Below are positions 33,790 through 44,340 of a stretch of 64,000 bases of DNA, piece by piece (positions within the stretch are counted from its first letter, which is position 1; each line of letters opens with the position of its first letter). Source of the stretch: CAHJXF01 sp038254545 (GTDB taxonomy: Bacteria > Pseudomonadota > Gammaproteobacteria > Burkholderiales > Burkholderiaceae_D); NCBI GenBank assembly GCA_038254545.1, contig JBBSGB010000007.1:1-64000 (forward strand), written 5' to 3'. A program made the translations under genes and the position numbers. Under the pieces are notes generated by a model. The model was not told the origin of the DNA and made no database searches. It saw nothing but the letters and a program-made list of their open reading frames with translations.

Positions 33790-34407
33790 ATGAACTCTCG
33801 CATCGTCAAGCTCGGCCTTGCAGCCGCACTCGCCACCGCCTTCGCAGCACCGGTTTTCGCGCAGACCACCGTGCCGGCCACGGGCGCCGCGGCCAGCGAC
33901 GTGCAGCGCAACGTCAATCAGCAACAGCGCATCGAAGAAGGCCTGAAGTCGGGCCAACTGAATACGCGCGAAGCCGGCAAGCTCGAGCGCGGCGAAGCGA
34001 AGATCGAGAAGATGGAAGCCAACGCCGGGAAGAATGGCACGGTCTCCGCGCGCGAGCAGGCGCGCATTACCGCCGCGCAGAACCGCGAGAGCCGCGCGAT
34101 CTACAACCAGAAGCACGACGCGCAGGTCGGCAATCCCGGCTCGGCGTCGTCGCAGCGCGTGCAGGCCGACGTGCAGCGTAACCTCAATCAACAGCAGCGC
34201 ATCGAGCAGGGCGTGAAGTCGGGGGAACTGAAGAACGGCGAAGTCGCCAGGCTCGAGCGCGGGCAATCGAGAGTGGATCGTGCCACAGCGCGCGCCTCGG
34301 CCGACGGCCGCGTGGGCGCGCACGAACAGGCACGCATCCAGGCTCGCGAGGATCGCCAGAGCGCGCGCATCTATCGCAAGAAGCACAACGCCGTGGTGAA
34401 TGGCTGA
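33790..34407 (+). CDS. Exported protein with two tandem ~78-residue repeats, function unknown
   Basis: 205 residues; AAGGAG precedes the ATG. A clear signal peptide ends at VFAQ (residue ~25). The mature part is an internal duplication: DVQRNVNQQQRIEEGLKSGQ ... ESRAIYNQKHDAQVG and DVQRNLNQQQRIEQGVKSGE ... SARIYRKKHNAVV. Each half is highly charged and predicted helical, with an NGTVSAREQA or DGRVGAHEQA turn that resembles a degenerate EF-hand loop. No cysteine is present in the mature protein. Similar small exported proteins are seen in other betaproteobacteria, but I know no function. Confidence 0.8.
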   Translation: MNSRIVKLGLAAALATAFAAPVFAQTTVPATGAAASDVQRNVNQQQRIEEGLKSGQLNTREAGKLERGEAKIEKMEANAGKNGTVSAREQARITAAQNRESRAIYNQKHDAQVGNPGSASSQRVQADVQRNLNQQQRIEQGVKSGELKNGEVARLERGQSRVDRATARASADGRVGAHEQARIQAREDRQSARIYRKKHNAVVNG

Positions 34408-34594
34408 TCGATAAGGCTGATCGATGTGGCTGTGCGCTGAAGGCGCGGTCGACCCGGTGTCGCGGTGAAAGTTTGTGATGTGTCGATCAGCGTCGTAACA
34501 GACTTTCGGCAGCGGCCACGTTATCTTCGTGGCCGCAGCCGTGTCTGGCGTCGGGGTCAGCAGTACGTTGCGCAGGCGAGGTGGGAGAAACGAC

Positions 34595-36481
34595 ATGAGC
34601 AATGAACGCGGCACTTCGAAGACATACGGTTCGCGGATTGAAGCATCGTCGGAAGCGCGCTCGGCGTACTCGTCCACCCTGAGCACCTTCACCATTGCGA
34701 TCGCCGTGTGCTTCTCGCTGATCGCCGCACGGTCGATCGCCGCCGATCAGCAGATCAACGCGGCGCGCGCCGGCAATCACGCCTCCCGCCAGATAGACGA
34801 TGTCGTGCGCGGTGACGCGAACGTCGCGCATGTGCTGAACCGCATTGCCTTCGGCCCGCGCCCGGGCGACTTCGAGCGTGTCAAGCGTATCGGCATCGAT
34901 GCCTATATCGACGAGCAACTCGATCCCGACCGGATCGCTTTGCCCGATGCCTTGACGCAGCGCCTCGCGTCGCTCGATGTGCAGTGGCTTCCGGCGGGTA
35001 CGCTGATCGAAGCCTTTCGCGACGAGCAGCGTGCCGTGCAACAGGAAAGGCGCGAGCAGGCTCTCGTATCCGCGGATCGATCGAACGACGCGGCGAAGGA
35101 AGGCATGAAGGAGAGCGCCAAAGACGATGCGAAAGACGGCGCCCAGGCCGCTCGTCGCGAGCTGTATCGCCGCTTCGCGCTGCAGACTGCCGAGGCGCGT
35201 CTCGCGCGCGCCATCGATAGCCCGCGCCAGTTGCAGGAGGTGATGACCGACTTCTGGTACAACCACTTCAATGTCTTCGTGGGCAAGGGACTCGATCGTG
35301 TGCTGGTGTCGAACTACGAGCGCGATGCGATCCGGCCGCATGCGCTCGGGCATTTCCGGGAGCTGCTGGGCGCAACCGCCAAGCATCCGGCGATGCTGTT
35401 CTACCTCGACAACTGGCTCTCGACCGGCGCCGATGCCGAAGTCAATCGCACCGCCAAACAGCGAGCTGGCCTGAACGAAAATTACGCGCGCGAGCTGATG
35501 GAGCTGCACACGCTGGGCGTCGAGAACGAAGGCAAGGCGGGCGGTTATACGCAGAAGGACGTGACCGAACTGGCGCGCATGCTGACCGGTTGGACCTTCG
35601 ACGGTCGCGCGGCGGGGCAGGGCGGTCCGATCGCGGGTGTCGAGAGCCGGGCCCTCTTCATTTTCGCGCCGCGTCGTCACGACAACGGCGCCAAGGTGTG
35701 GCTCGGTCATCAGATCGCGTCGAACGGCCAGCAGGAAGGCGAATACGCGCTCGACGTGCTGGCATTGCATCCGGCCACCGCGAAGCACATCAGCTTTCAA
35801 CTCGCGCAATATTTCGTCGCCGATCAACCACCGCAGGCCCTAGTCGATCGCATGACAGCGCGTTATCTGGCCACCGATGGCGACATACGCGAAGTGCTGC
35901 GCACGCTTTTCTACAGCGCGGAGTTCCGCGATCCGCGTGCCATCAACGCGAAGTTCAAGACCCCATATCAATACGTGGTTTCGGCAGCGCGTGCGAGCGG
36001 CTATTCGATCCGGAACGTGCAGCCGCTGGTCGGCACGCTCGCGCAACTCGGCATGCCGCTCTATGGGTGCCAGACGCCCGACGGCTACAAGAACACTGAG
36101 GCGGCGTGGCTCAATCCCGAAGGCATGACGCGGCGGATCAACTTCGCCACGGCGCTTGCGAGCGGCCGTTTGCCTGTCGATCGCGAGCCGCCGCTGATGG
36201 GTCCGGCCGCGACGATGCGCAGGGCGATCGAGATGACCAGCATGCCGGCCGCGCAAGCGACGGCGGAAGCAATGCCGCAAGCAATGCCGCAAGCAATGCC
36301 TCCGTCGGCGCTGCAGACGGTGCCGCAACTCGAAGCGCGCGGACCGGCATTGCAGGCTTCGTCGCTGCTGGACACCCTGGGGCCGGGCATCGGCAACAAG
36401 ACGCGCAACATCGCATTGAGCGGCGATGCGCAACTCGCGGCCGCGCTGGTGCTGGGCAGTCCTGACTTCATGCGGCGCTAG
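34595..36481 (+). CDS. DUF1800 protein (secreted, paired with DUF1501)
   Basis: 628 residues. A membrane/signal segment FTIAIAVCFSLIAARSIAA lies at about residues 32-50, after a long polar leader. Family motifs are HVLNRIAFGPRPGDFERVK, ATAKHPAMLFYLDNWLS, GLNENYARELMELHTLGVE and the MLTGWTFDGR region. DUF1800 proteins are nearly always encoded directly before a DUF1501 gene, as here (41 bases apart), and are implicated in export or processing of surface material, without a proven reaction. A polar insert near residue 160-185 and an AMPQ repeat near 560 are low-complexity additions. Confidence 0.88.
   Translation: MSNERGTSKTYGSRIEASSEARSAYSSTLSTFTIAIAVCFSLIAARSIAADQQINAARAGNHASRQIDDVVRGDANVAHVLNRIAFGPRPGDFERVKRIGIDAYIDEQLDPDRIALPDALTQRLASLDVQWLPAGTLIEAFRDEQRAVQQERREQALVSADRSNDAAKEGMKESAKDDAKDGAQAARRELYRRFALQTAEARLARAIDSPRQLQEVMTDFWYNHFNVFVGKGLDRVLVSNYERDAIRPHALGHFRELLGATAKHPAMLFYLDNWLSTGADAEVNRTAKQRAGLNENYARELMELHTLGVENEGKAGGYTQKDVTELARMLTGWTFDGRAAGQGGPIAGVESRALFIFAPRRHDNGAKVWLGHQIASNGQQEGEYALDVLALHPATAKHISFQLAQYFVADQPPQALVDRMTARYLATDGDIREVLRTLFYSAEFRDPRAINAKFKTPYQYVVSAARASGYSIRNVQPLVGTLAQLGMPLYGCQTPDGYKNTEAAWLNPEGMTRRINFATALASGRLPVDREPPLMGPAATMRRAIEMTSMPAAQATAEAMPQAMPQAMPPSALQTVPQLEARGPALQASSLLDTLGPGIGNKTRNIALSGDAQLAAALVLGSPDFMRR
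36269..36304 (+). repeat. 12-bp tandem repeat in the DUF1800 gene
   Basis: GCAATGCCGCAA twice, then GCAATGCCTCCG. Encodes AMPQAMPQAMPP in frame. Confidence 0.94.
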
Positions 36482-36522
36482 AGCCGGACACCGCATCCGA
36501 CGCATCGCACCAGGAGTCGATC

Positions 36523-37794
36523 ATGCAACGTCGTCATTTTCTTCAAGCGCTTTCTGCCGGTGTCGCAGCGACGGGGACGCTGATTCCGATCGGTCGCGGC
36601 GCATGGGCCGCGGCCAGCCCCACCATTTCTTCAGCGCAGCCTCCGACGCAGAAGAAACTCGTGGTGATCTTTCTGCGCGGCGCCGTCGATGGACTCTCGG
36701 TGGTGGCGCCCTACGCCGAGCCCGAATACGCGCGCTATCGACCCGCGATCGCCTTGCCGTCACCCGGCCAGACCGATGGCCTGATCGATCTGGACGGTCA
36801 CTTCGGCCTGCATCCCGCGCTAGCGCCGCTGATGCCGATGTGGCAAGGCGGCACGCTCGCCTTCGTGCACGCATCCGGCTCACCCGACGCGACGCGCTCG
36901 CACTTCGATGCGCAGGACTACATGGAGTCGGGAACGCCCGGCGTGAAAGTCACCGGCGATGGGTGGATGAATCGGCTGCTGGGCGAATTGCCCGGGCCGC
37001 GCTCGCCTACGCGCGGCGTATCGGTGGGCGCGATCGTTCCGCGCATCTACGCGGGTCCGGCGCCGGTCGCGTCGCTGGCCCAGGGCCAGGGCGCCACGCG
37101 CGCCACCATCCTCGACCAACCGCGCATCGCCGATGCCTTCGCGAAACTCTACGATGGCGACGACGCGGGTTCGCGCGCTTATCGCGAGTCGCAGGTGGCG
37201 CGGCGTGAGGTGCTCGCTTCGCTCGATACCGGTACCGCCGAGAAGGAACAGATGGCCGCGAACAATGGCGCGCCCTTACCCAACGGCTTTCCCGACGATG
37301 CCGCGCGCCTCGCTCGCTTGATGCGCAACGATTCGCGCGTGCAGCTCGGGTTCGTGGCACTGGGCGGATGGGACACGCACGCGGGCCAGGGAACCGCGCG
37401 CGGCCAGCTTGCCAATCGGCTGGCGCCGCTGGCGCAGGGACTGGCGGTTCTGGCCGATCGCCTGGGACCGATGTTCGACGACGCGGTGGTGGTGGTGATG
37501 TCCGAGTTCGGGCGCACCGCGCGGGAGAACGGCAATCGCGGCACCGACCACGGGCACGGCAACGCGATGTGGCTGATGGGTGGGCCGGTTGCAGGTGGCA
37601 AGGTTCACGGCCGCTGGCCCGGCATAGCCGAGTCGAGCCTGAACGAGAACCGCGACCTCGCGATCACGACCGACTTTCGCGACGTGATCGCGACGATCGC
37701 CGAGCGGCATCTCGCATTGCCCGACGCGCAGCTCGATCGTCTCTTTCCCCATCGTCCGCACACGGGAGCGGCGCCGCGGATACTTCGGGTTTGA
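36523..37794 (+). CDS. DUF1501 protein with Tat-type signal
   Basis: 423 residues. The N-terminus MQRRHFLQALSAGVAATGTL has the twin-arginine pattern, so export is probably in folded form by Tat. The domain is sulfatase/alkaline-phosphatase-like: KKLVVIFLRGAVDGLSVVAPY at the start, RSHFDAQDYMESG in the middle, VVVMSEFGRTARENGNRGTDHGHG near residue 325, and metal-ligand-like Asp/His residues at conserved positions. The reaction is not established for the family. It is the downstream partner of the DUF1800 gene. Confidence 0.9.
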   Translation: MQRRHFLQALSAGVAATGTLIPIGRGAWAAASPTISSAQPPTQKKLVVIFLRGAVDGLSVVAPYAEPEYARYRPAIALPSPGQTDGLIDLDGHFGLHPALAPLMPMWQGGTLAFVHASGSPDATRSHFDAQDYMESGTPGVKVTGDGWMNRLLGELPGPRSPTRGVSVGAIVPRIYAGPAPVASLAQGQGATRATILDQPRIADAFAKLYDGDDAGSRAYRESQVARREVLASLDTGTAEKEQMAANNGAPLPNGFPDDAARLARLMRNDSRVQLGFVALGGWDTHAGQGTARGQLANRLAPLAQGLAVLADRLGPMFDDAVVVVMSEFGRTARENGNRGTDHGHGNAMWLMGGPVAGGKVHGRWPGIAESSLNENRDLAITTDFRDVIATIAERHLALPDAQLDRLFPHRPHTGAAPRILRV

Positions 37795-37920
37795 AAGCGC
37801 GCCGGCACGAGCGCGCAACCCGACAGGTTCGTCGGACCTGCAAGCGCCGACGATAGTGCGATGGGTCATCGTCCTACCCGAGCCAGCCTTTGACGCACCC
37901 AGAATTGCGGGTCATTGCGG

Positions 37921-37946
37921 CAACGATGGAGACCAACGATGGAGAC
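37921..37946 (+). repeat. Perfect 13-bp direct repeat upstream of the BON lipoprotein gene
   Basis: CAACGATGGAGAC is present twice in direct succession, 86 bases before the start codon. Not a multiple of three and outside any gene. It may be a simple slippage duplication or part of the promoter region. Confidence 0.9.
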
Positions 37947-38031
37947 ATCGGCCCGCAGCACCGAACGCAGTAATCAGCGATCGGATGCAGGTTTCAGAAC
38001 TGCTTTTTTAATACTCCGAGTGAGGATCAAG

Positions 38032-38364
38032 ATGAAAACATCGACATTGCGCAACGTCACCCTGGCACTTGCTATCGGCGTGGGAACCCCCTTCGTCCTG
38101 GCTGCATGCGGCGCGACGCCGACACGCGAAAGCCCCGGCGAATACATCGACGACGCGACCATCACCACCAAGGTGAAGTCGGCGTTCGTGGCCGACAAGA
38201 CAGTCAGCGCGATGGACGTCAAGGTCGAGACCTACAAGGGTACGGTGCAGCTCTCGGGCTTTGCAAAAAGCCAGACCGAAATCAATCAGGCGGTCGCCAT
38301 CGCTCGCGGCGTCAAGGGCGTGCAGTCTGTCAAGAACGACATCCAGCTGAAGGCTGCGCAGTAG
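38032..38364 (+). CDS. BON-domain lipoprotein
   Basis: 110 residues. The N-terminus has a lipobox, FVLAAC, at about residue 26, so the mature protein should be a lipid-anchored envelope protein. The rest is a single BON domain (DDATITTKVKSAFVADKTVS, VKVETYKGTVQLSGF, ARGVKGVQSVKNDI). BON proteins bind phospholipid and are often induced by envelope or osmotic stress. A GAGGAT ribosome binding site precedes the ATG. The gene is followed directly by a hairpin terminator and converges on panC. Confidence 0.9.
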   Translation: MKTSTLRNVTLALAIGVGTPFVLAACGATPTRESPGEYIDDATITTKVKSAFVADKTVSAMDVKVETYKGTVQLSGFAKSQTEINQAVAIARGVKGVQSVKNDIQLKAAQ

Positions 38365-38371
38365 TGAATTG

Positions 38372-38399
38372 AATCCGCGGATTGAACCCGCGGATTTTT
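38372..38399 (+). terminator. Rho-independent terminator of the BON gene
   Basis: AATCCGCGG (38372-38380) pairs perfectly with CCGCGGATT (38388-38396) over a 7-base loop, with T residues continuing to 38399. It starts 7 bases after the stop codon. Confidence 0.85.
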
Positions 38400-38418
38400 G
38401 ATCTGCGCAATCTGAAAG

Positions 38419-38440
38419 AACGCCGCCTGCGGGCGGCGTT
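38419..38440 (-). terminator. Hairpin downstream of panC
   Basis: AACGCCGCC (38419-38427) and GGCGGCGTT (38432-38440) form a perfect 9-bp stem with a 4-base loop, 7 bases beyond the panC stop. The T run on the panC strand is short (CTTTC), so termination strength is uncertain. Confidence 0.7.
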
Positions 38441-38446
38441 TGCATT

Positions 38447-39301
38447 TCAGATCTCGAGATTGTCGATCAGGCGCGTCGCACCCAGCCACGCGGCAGCGAG
38501 CACCACCAGCGGTTCGCCGCGTGCGATCGCGGCCGCATCGGGTGGCGTGAGATCGATGCGCTGACGCACCGAGACATAGTCGGGTCGCCAGCCCCGCGCC
38601 CGCAGCCGTTCGACCGCATCGCACTCGAGCCGCGCGATATCGCCGTCGGCCGGGCCATCGTTTCCCGCTCGCAATGTGTCCGCGATCGCCTGCAATTCGC
38701 GATACAGCGTCGGCGCTTCGACGCGCTCGTCGGCACTCAGGTAACCATTGCGTGACGACAGTGCAAGCCCGTCCTCGGCGCGTACCGTTTCGGCGGCGAT
38801 GATCTCGGTAGGCAGTGCGAATTGCCGGCACATGCGACGCACGATCATGAGCTGCTGGTAGTCCTTCTTGCCGAACACGGCCGCGCGCGGCTGCACGCAC
38901 GAGAAGAGCTTGAGGACGACGGTCGTCACGCCGATGAAGAAGCCCGGACGAAACTCGCCTTCGAGTACGTCGCCCAATGCGTGCGGCGGTTCGACGCGAT
39001 ATTCCTGCGGCTCGGGATACATCTCGCGCTCGTCGGGTGCGAACAGCACATAGACGCCTTCCTTCGAGAGCTTGTCGCAGTCGCTCTTGAAGGTGCGCGG
39101 GTAGCGATCGAAATCGTCCTTCGGACCGAACTGCAGCCGATTGACGAAGATGCTCGCGACCACGGGATCGCCGTGCTCGGCAGCCTGCCGCATCAACGAC
39201 AGGTGGCCTTCATGCAGGTTGCCCATCGTCGGCACGAACGCGGTCCGCAACTGGCCGCGCAGCTGACCCCGCAATTCGTCGATGGTCGTGACGATCTTCA
39301 T
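38447..39301 (-). CDS. panC: Pantothenate synthetase PanC
   Basis: 284 residues. The HIGH-type nucleotide site is FVPTMGNLHEGHLSLMR, followed by the FGKKDYQQL and SSRNGYLS motifs of PanC, which condenses pantoate with beta-alanine. All expected catalytic segments are present, so PanC appears intact. The start at 39301 fits the family better than a longer frame to 39391. The N-terminus has a small repeat LRGQLRGQLR (about 39248-39271 on the plus strand). It is 94 bases downstream of a damaged panB. Confidence 0.95.
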   Translation of the reverse strand: MKIVTTIDELRGQLRGQLRTAFVPTMGNLHEGHLSLMRQAAEHGDPVVASIFVNRLQFGPKDDFDRYPRTFKSDCDKLSKEGVYVLFAPDEREMYPEPQEYRVEPPHALGDVLEGEFRPGFFIGVTTVVLKLFSCVQPRAAVFGKKDYQQLMIVRRMCRQFALPTEIIAAETVRAEDGLALSSRNGYLSADERVEAPTLYRELQAIADTLRAGNDGPADGDIARLECDAVERLRARGWRPDYVSVRQRIDLTPPDAAAIARGEPLVVLAAAWLGATRLIDNLEI

Positions 39302-39395
39302 TCGTGAGATTTCTGAGTGATCCGGCGGCGCAATCCACCGAGCGGAGCGGAGCATGCCAGAAGTCGCGGGCACTAACGCCCGGCGCGCCACAGCT

Positions 39396-40100
39396 TCAGT
39401 CGTAGCGGTGCTCCGCTGCCGGAAAGCTGCCGTCCTTCACCGCCTCGACATAAGCGCGCACCGCGCCTTCGACATCGCGCGCAGAGCCATCGTCCGCCAG
39501 CGCGAAATTCTTCACGAAGCGCGCCTTCCTGCCCGGATAGATACCGAGCATGTCGTGAAGCACCAGCACTTGCCCGTCACACTGCGCGCCTGCGCCGATG
39601 CCGATGGTGGGGATGCGCAAGGCCTCGGTCACGCGCGCCGCGAGCGGGGCGGGCACCATCTCGAGCACCAGCATCGCGGCGCCTGCGTTTTCGATGGCGC
39701 GCGCATCGGCAAGCAGCCGCGCCGCGTCGTCATCGCCTCTGGCCTGCAGGCGATAGCCGCCTAGGCTGTGCACGCTCTGCGGCGTCAGTCCGAGATGTCC
39801 GCAGACGGGGATGCCGCGCGCGGTGATGAAGGCGATCGTCTCGATCAGCCAGTCGTTGTCGCCGCTCGCGCCTTCGATCTTGATCATCTGCGCGCCGGCC
39901 TGCATCAACGTCGCCGCGCTCTGATAAGCCGCCGCCGGCGATGCGTGGTACGAGCCGAACGGCAGGTCGCCGATCAACCACGCCGTGCCCTTCACGTTCG
40001 TCAGGCCGCGTTCGTCCGCCGCACACATCTCGGCCAGACGCGGCAAGCTCATCGCGTTGCGCGTCACGCGATCGTTGCTGGTTGCCGAGGGATAGACCAT
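39396..40100 (-). CDS. panB: PanB with a ~58-residue internal deletion, probably inactive
   Basis: 234 residues from the ATG at 40100. From GDLPFGSYHASPAAA onward it matches ketopantoate hydroxymethyltransferase, with the second metal Asp (GDLPF), Glu in MIKIEG, HLGLTPQSVHSLGGYRLQ, and the C-terminus RFVKNFALADD. Before it, LPRLAEMCAADERG corresponds to the family N-terminus. The segment between, which normally contains LTAYD, the metal-binding Asp and Ser in VGDSLG and TLPVTLDD, is absent with the frame preserved. E. coli PanB residues about 19-76 are missing. Without that metal ligand and substrate loop the enzyme should not work. Confidence 0.85.
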   Translation of the reverse strand: MVYPSATSNDRVTRNAMSLPRLAEMCAADERGLTNVKGTAWLIGDLPFGSYHASPAAAYQSAATLMQAGAQMIKIEGASGDNDWLIETIAFITARGIPVCGHLGLTPQSVHSLGGYRLQARGDDDAARLLADARAIENAGAAMLVLEMVPAPLAARVTEALRIPTIGIGAGAQCDGQVLVLHDMLGIYPGRKARFVKNFALADDGSARDVEGAVRAYVEAVKDGSFPAAEHRYD

Positions 40101-40110
40101 ACATGCGCCC

Positions 40111-40749
40111 TCAGCTGCCGCGGTTGAAGTATTCGCGCCGCCCGCGCATCTGCCGAATGCGATCGAGCAGCATCTCGAAATCGGCATCGTCGTTCGCCGG
40201 ATCGAGATTCTCGGTGTTTACGGTCAGCACCGGCGCGGCTTCGTATTGATAGAAGAAGCGCGTGTAGGCCTCGCACAGTTGTGCGAGATAGCTCTCCGAG
40301 ATCGACACTTCCATCGCACGTCCGCGCTCGGCGATGCGCGTGAGCAGCGCCGCCGGTGGCGCGTCCAGATAGATGACGAGGTCGGGCGCGGATGTCTGCA
40401 CGGCGAGGTTCGAATAGATCTGGCGATAGAGGTGCAGCTCGTCGTCGGCCAGGGTCAGCGATGCGAACAGCGCGTCCTTCTCGAGCAGGAAGTCAGCCAC
40501 GAAGATGTCGGTGAACAGGTCGCGTTGTGCCAGGTCACGCAATTGATGAATGCGCTGGAACAGGAAGAAGACCTGTGTCGAAAACGCATAGCGCGCGCTG
40601 TCGCGATAGAAGCGCTCGAGAAACGGATTGGCCTCGGGTTGTTCGAGCAGGGTTTCGGCGCGCAGGTGCTGGGCCATGCGCCTGGCCAGCGAGGTCTTGC
40701 CGACACCAATGGGTCCCTCGATCACGAGGTGGCGAACTTTATCGAACAT
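40111..40749 (-). CDS. Deoxynucleoside kinase
   Basis: 212 residues. Walker A GPIGVGKTSLARR at residues ~11-23, the family ERFYRD and Q-containing FSTQVFFLFQRIHQLRDL, and the lid ERGRAMEVSISESYLAQL identify the dNK/dGK/dAK family. It phosphorylates deoxyribonucleosides for salvage; base preference cannot be read here. In Burkholderiales it lies between folK and panB; here a permease separates it from folK. It ends 10 bases before panB. Confidence 0.9.
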   Translation of the reverse strand: MFDKVRHLVIEGPIGVGKTSLARRMAQHLRAETLLEQPEANPFLERFYRDSARYAFSTQVFFLFQRIHQLRDLAQRDLFTDIFVADFLLEKDALFASLTLADDELHLYRQIYSNLAVQTSAPDLVIYLDAPPAALLTRIAERGRAMEVSISESYLAQLCEAYTRFFYQYEAAPVLTVNTENLDPANDDADFEMLLDRIRQMRGRREYFNRGS

Positions 40750-40785
40750 GGGGGATGCGAGGAGAAAAGTAAGACGCCGGAGCCT

Positions 40786-41916
40786 TCAGCGCCACGCGAG
40801 CCAGGCCCACGTGACGAGTCCGACGACAAAAACGAACGGCACAGAATACGCGTGAAACACGAGCCACGCGCGACTATCCTTCGCGAGCCGCATCGCGATC
40901 AGATTGGCCAGCGATCCGATGAAGATGCCGAAGCCGCCGACCGTGACGCCATAGGCGATCGTGGCCCAGTCTTTCGAATATTCGGTCAGCAGGATCGCGG
41001 CCGGCACGTTGCTGATCAGTTGCGACGACAATACGGCGGTCGCATAGAGCCGCATCGGTTCGTGAACGCCGATCGCCTCGATCGCGTGGCGCACCACATC
41101 GGTCTGCGCTGCCAGCCGCAGATCGATGAACATCAGCACGAACACCGCGAGCAGCGCCCAGTCCACGCCGACAAGCACGCGCCTAGCTACGAGCGCGAAG
41201 ATCGCCAGCACGGCCACGCACGCGATCGCCGGATGATGCGTGTCGATCAGGACGAGGAAGGGTGCGTAGAGCAGCAGCGAGACGATCAGCAAGCGGCGAT
41301 CGACAGCCGGCACCTGGCTGTCATCAACATCGAGCTTGCGGCTCGAGAAGGCCCACATCGTCAACAGCAGCAGCGCGATCATCGCGATCGCCACCACCGG
41401 CAGCATCGTGCCCATGAAGGACACGAACTTCACGCCCGACTGCCCCCACAGGAACAGGTTTTGCGGATTGCCGAGCGGCGTGAGCGCGGAGCCCGCGTTG
41501 ACCGCGATCGCTTCGAACCCGATCAGGCGCAGGATAGGTATTTCATCCCTCGGCACCGAACCTTGCGGGGGGCTCGGCCCGCGCAGCCGCAAGGTCAACG
41601 GCACGAGCACGAACAACGCGACATCGTTCGTCAGAAAGGTCGACAGCAAGGCCGACGCGCTCACCAGGAAGAACGCGAGCTTGCGTTCGGTGTGGATGGC
41701 GAGGATCAAACGCCGCGCGACCACTGACAGCGCGCCCGAGACTTCCACGCCCTTGGTCAGGATCAGCAGGCCGGTGAGTGCGAGGATGGTCGGCCAATCG
41801 ACCAGCTTCGGATAGTCCGGAACGCGCGACGGCGATGCGATCGCCCATGCGAGGCAGACGGCGGCGAGGATGAGAAAGACAACGTCGCGGCGAAGTTTGT
41901 CGAAGAAGTGCTTCAC
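40786..41916 (-). CDS. SLC13/ArsB-NhaD superfamily permease
   Basis: 376 residues with about ten membrane helices. The start is GTG (41916). The motifs STFLTNDVALFVLVPLT, NAGSALTPLGNPQNLFLW and SQLISNVPAAILL are the two-fold hairpin signature of the ion transporter superfamily that includes ArsB, NhaD and SLC13 anion carriers. Substrate is uncertain; the arsenic genes elsewhere in the window make an arsenite or similar oxyanion role possible but not shown. It lies between folK and the deoxynucleoside kinase, interrupting an order that is usually contiguous. Confidence 0.82.
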   Translation of the reverse strand: MKHFFDKLRRDVVFLILAAVCLAWAIASPSRVPDYPKLVDWPTILALTGLLILTKGVEVSGALSVVARRLILAIHTERKLAFFLVSASALLSTFLTNDVALFVLVPLTLRLRGPSPPQGSVPRDEIPILRLIGFEAIAVNAGSALTPLGNPQNLFLWGQSGVKFVSFMGTMLPVVAIAMIALLLLTMWAFSSRKLDVDDSQVPAVDRRLLIVSLLLYAPFLVLIDTHHPAIACVAVLAIFALVARRVLVGVDWALLAVFVLMFIDLRLAAQTDVVRHAIEAIGVHEPMRLYATAVLSSQLISNVPAAILLTEYSKDWATIAYGVTVGGFGIFIGSLANLIAMRLAKDSRAWLVFHAYSVPFVFVVGLVTWAWLAWR

Positions 41917-41968
41917 TGCCCGACACCGTCATTCCCGCGAAGGCAGGAATCCATTCGTACCCGCGCCA

Positions 41969-42477
41969 TCAAGCATCCAGCGGCTCGACGTGCTGACCTT
42001 CGACGCGCGCGAGCAGCGCTTTCGCGCGACCGCGGCCGGGGATCTCGATGTCGCCCGCCAGTTCGATCAGCGGCACGAGCACGAATGCACGTTCGTCCAT
42101 GCGCGGATGCGGCACGACGAGGTCGGGCGATGTGATCAGGCCGTCGCCATAGAGCAGCAGATCGAGGTCGAGCGTGCGCGGCGCATTGCGAGTCGTGCGC
42201 ACGCGCCCGTAGCGCGTCTCGATCGCGTGCAACGCGAGCAGCAGATCGTGCGCGGGCAAGCGCGTTTCGATCTCGACCACGGCGTTGATGTAGTCGGGTC
42301 CGTCGCTATCGACCGGCGCGCTGCGGTAGAGACCCGATGCCGCGACGAAGTCGGTCGCCGGCAGGCCTTCGAGATCGACCAGCGCGTTCAAGACCGCGTC
42401 ACGCGCGAAACCGAGATTGGCGCCGACGCCGATGTAGGCGATCACGGGTTGGGCTTCACTGCGGGCGGCAGAGGCGT

Positions 42478-42481
<4 letters not shown>
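41969..42481 (-). CDS. folK: HPPK, 2-amino-4-hydroxy-6-hydroxymethyldihydropteridine pyrophosphokinase
   Basis: 170 residues. IGVGANLGFARD and the signature TTRNAPRTLDLDLLLYGD with VVPHPRMDERAFVLVPL define FolK, which transfers pyrophosphate from ATP to the pterin in folate synthesis. Both metal-binding aspartates in LDLDLLL are present. Its ATG overlaps the pcnB stop in ATGA. Confidence 0.95.

Positions 42482-44317
<1,836 letters not shown>

Positions 44318-44340
<23 letters not shown>

Noticed and set aside
34595..37794. DUF1800-DUF1501 pair as a new system.
   Set aside because: The pairing is widespread and already recognised, even though its function is unproven.
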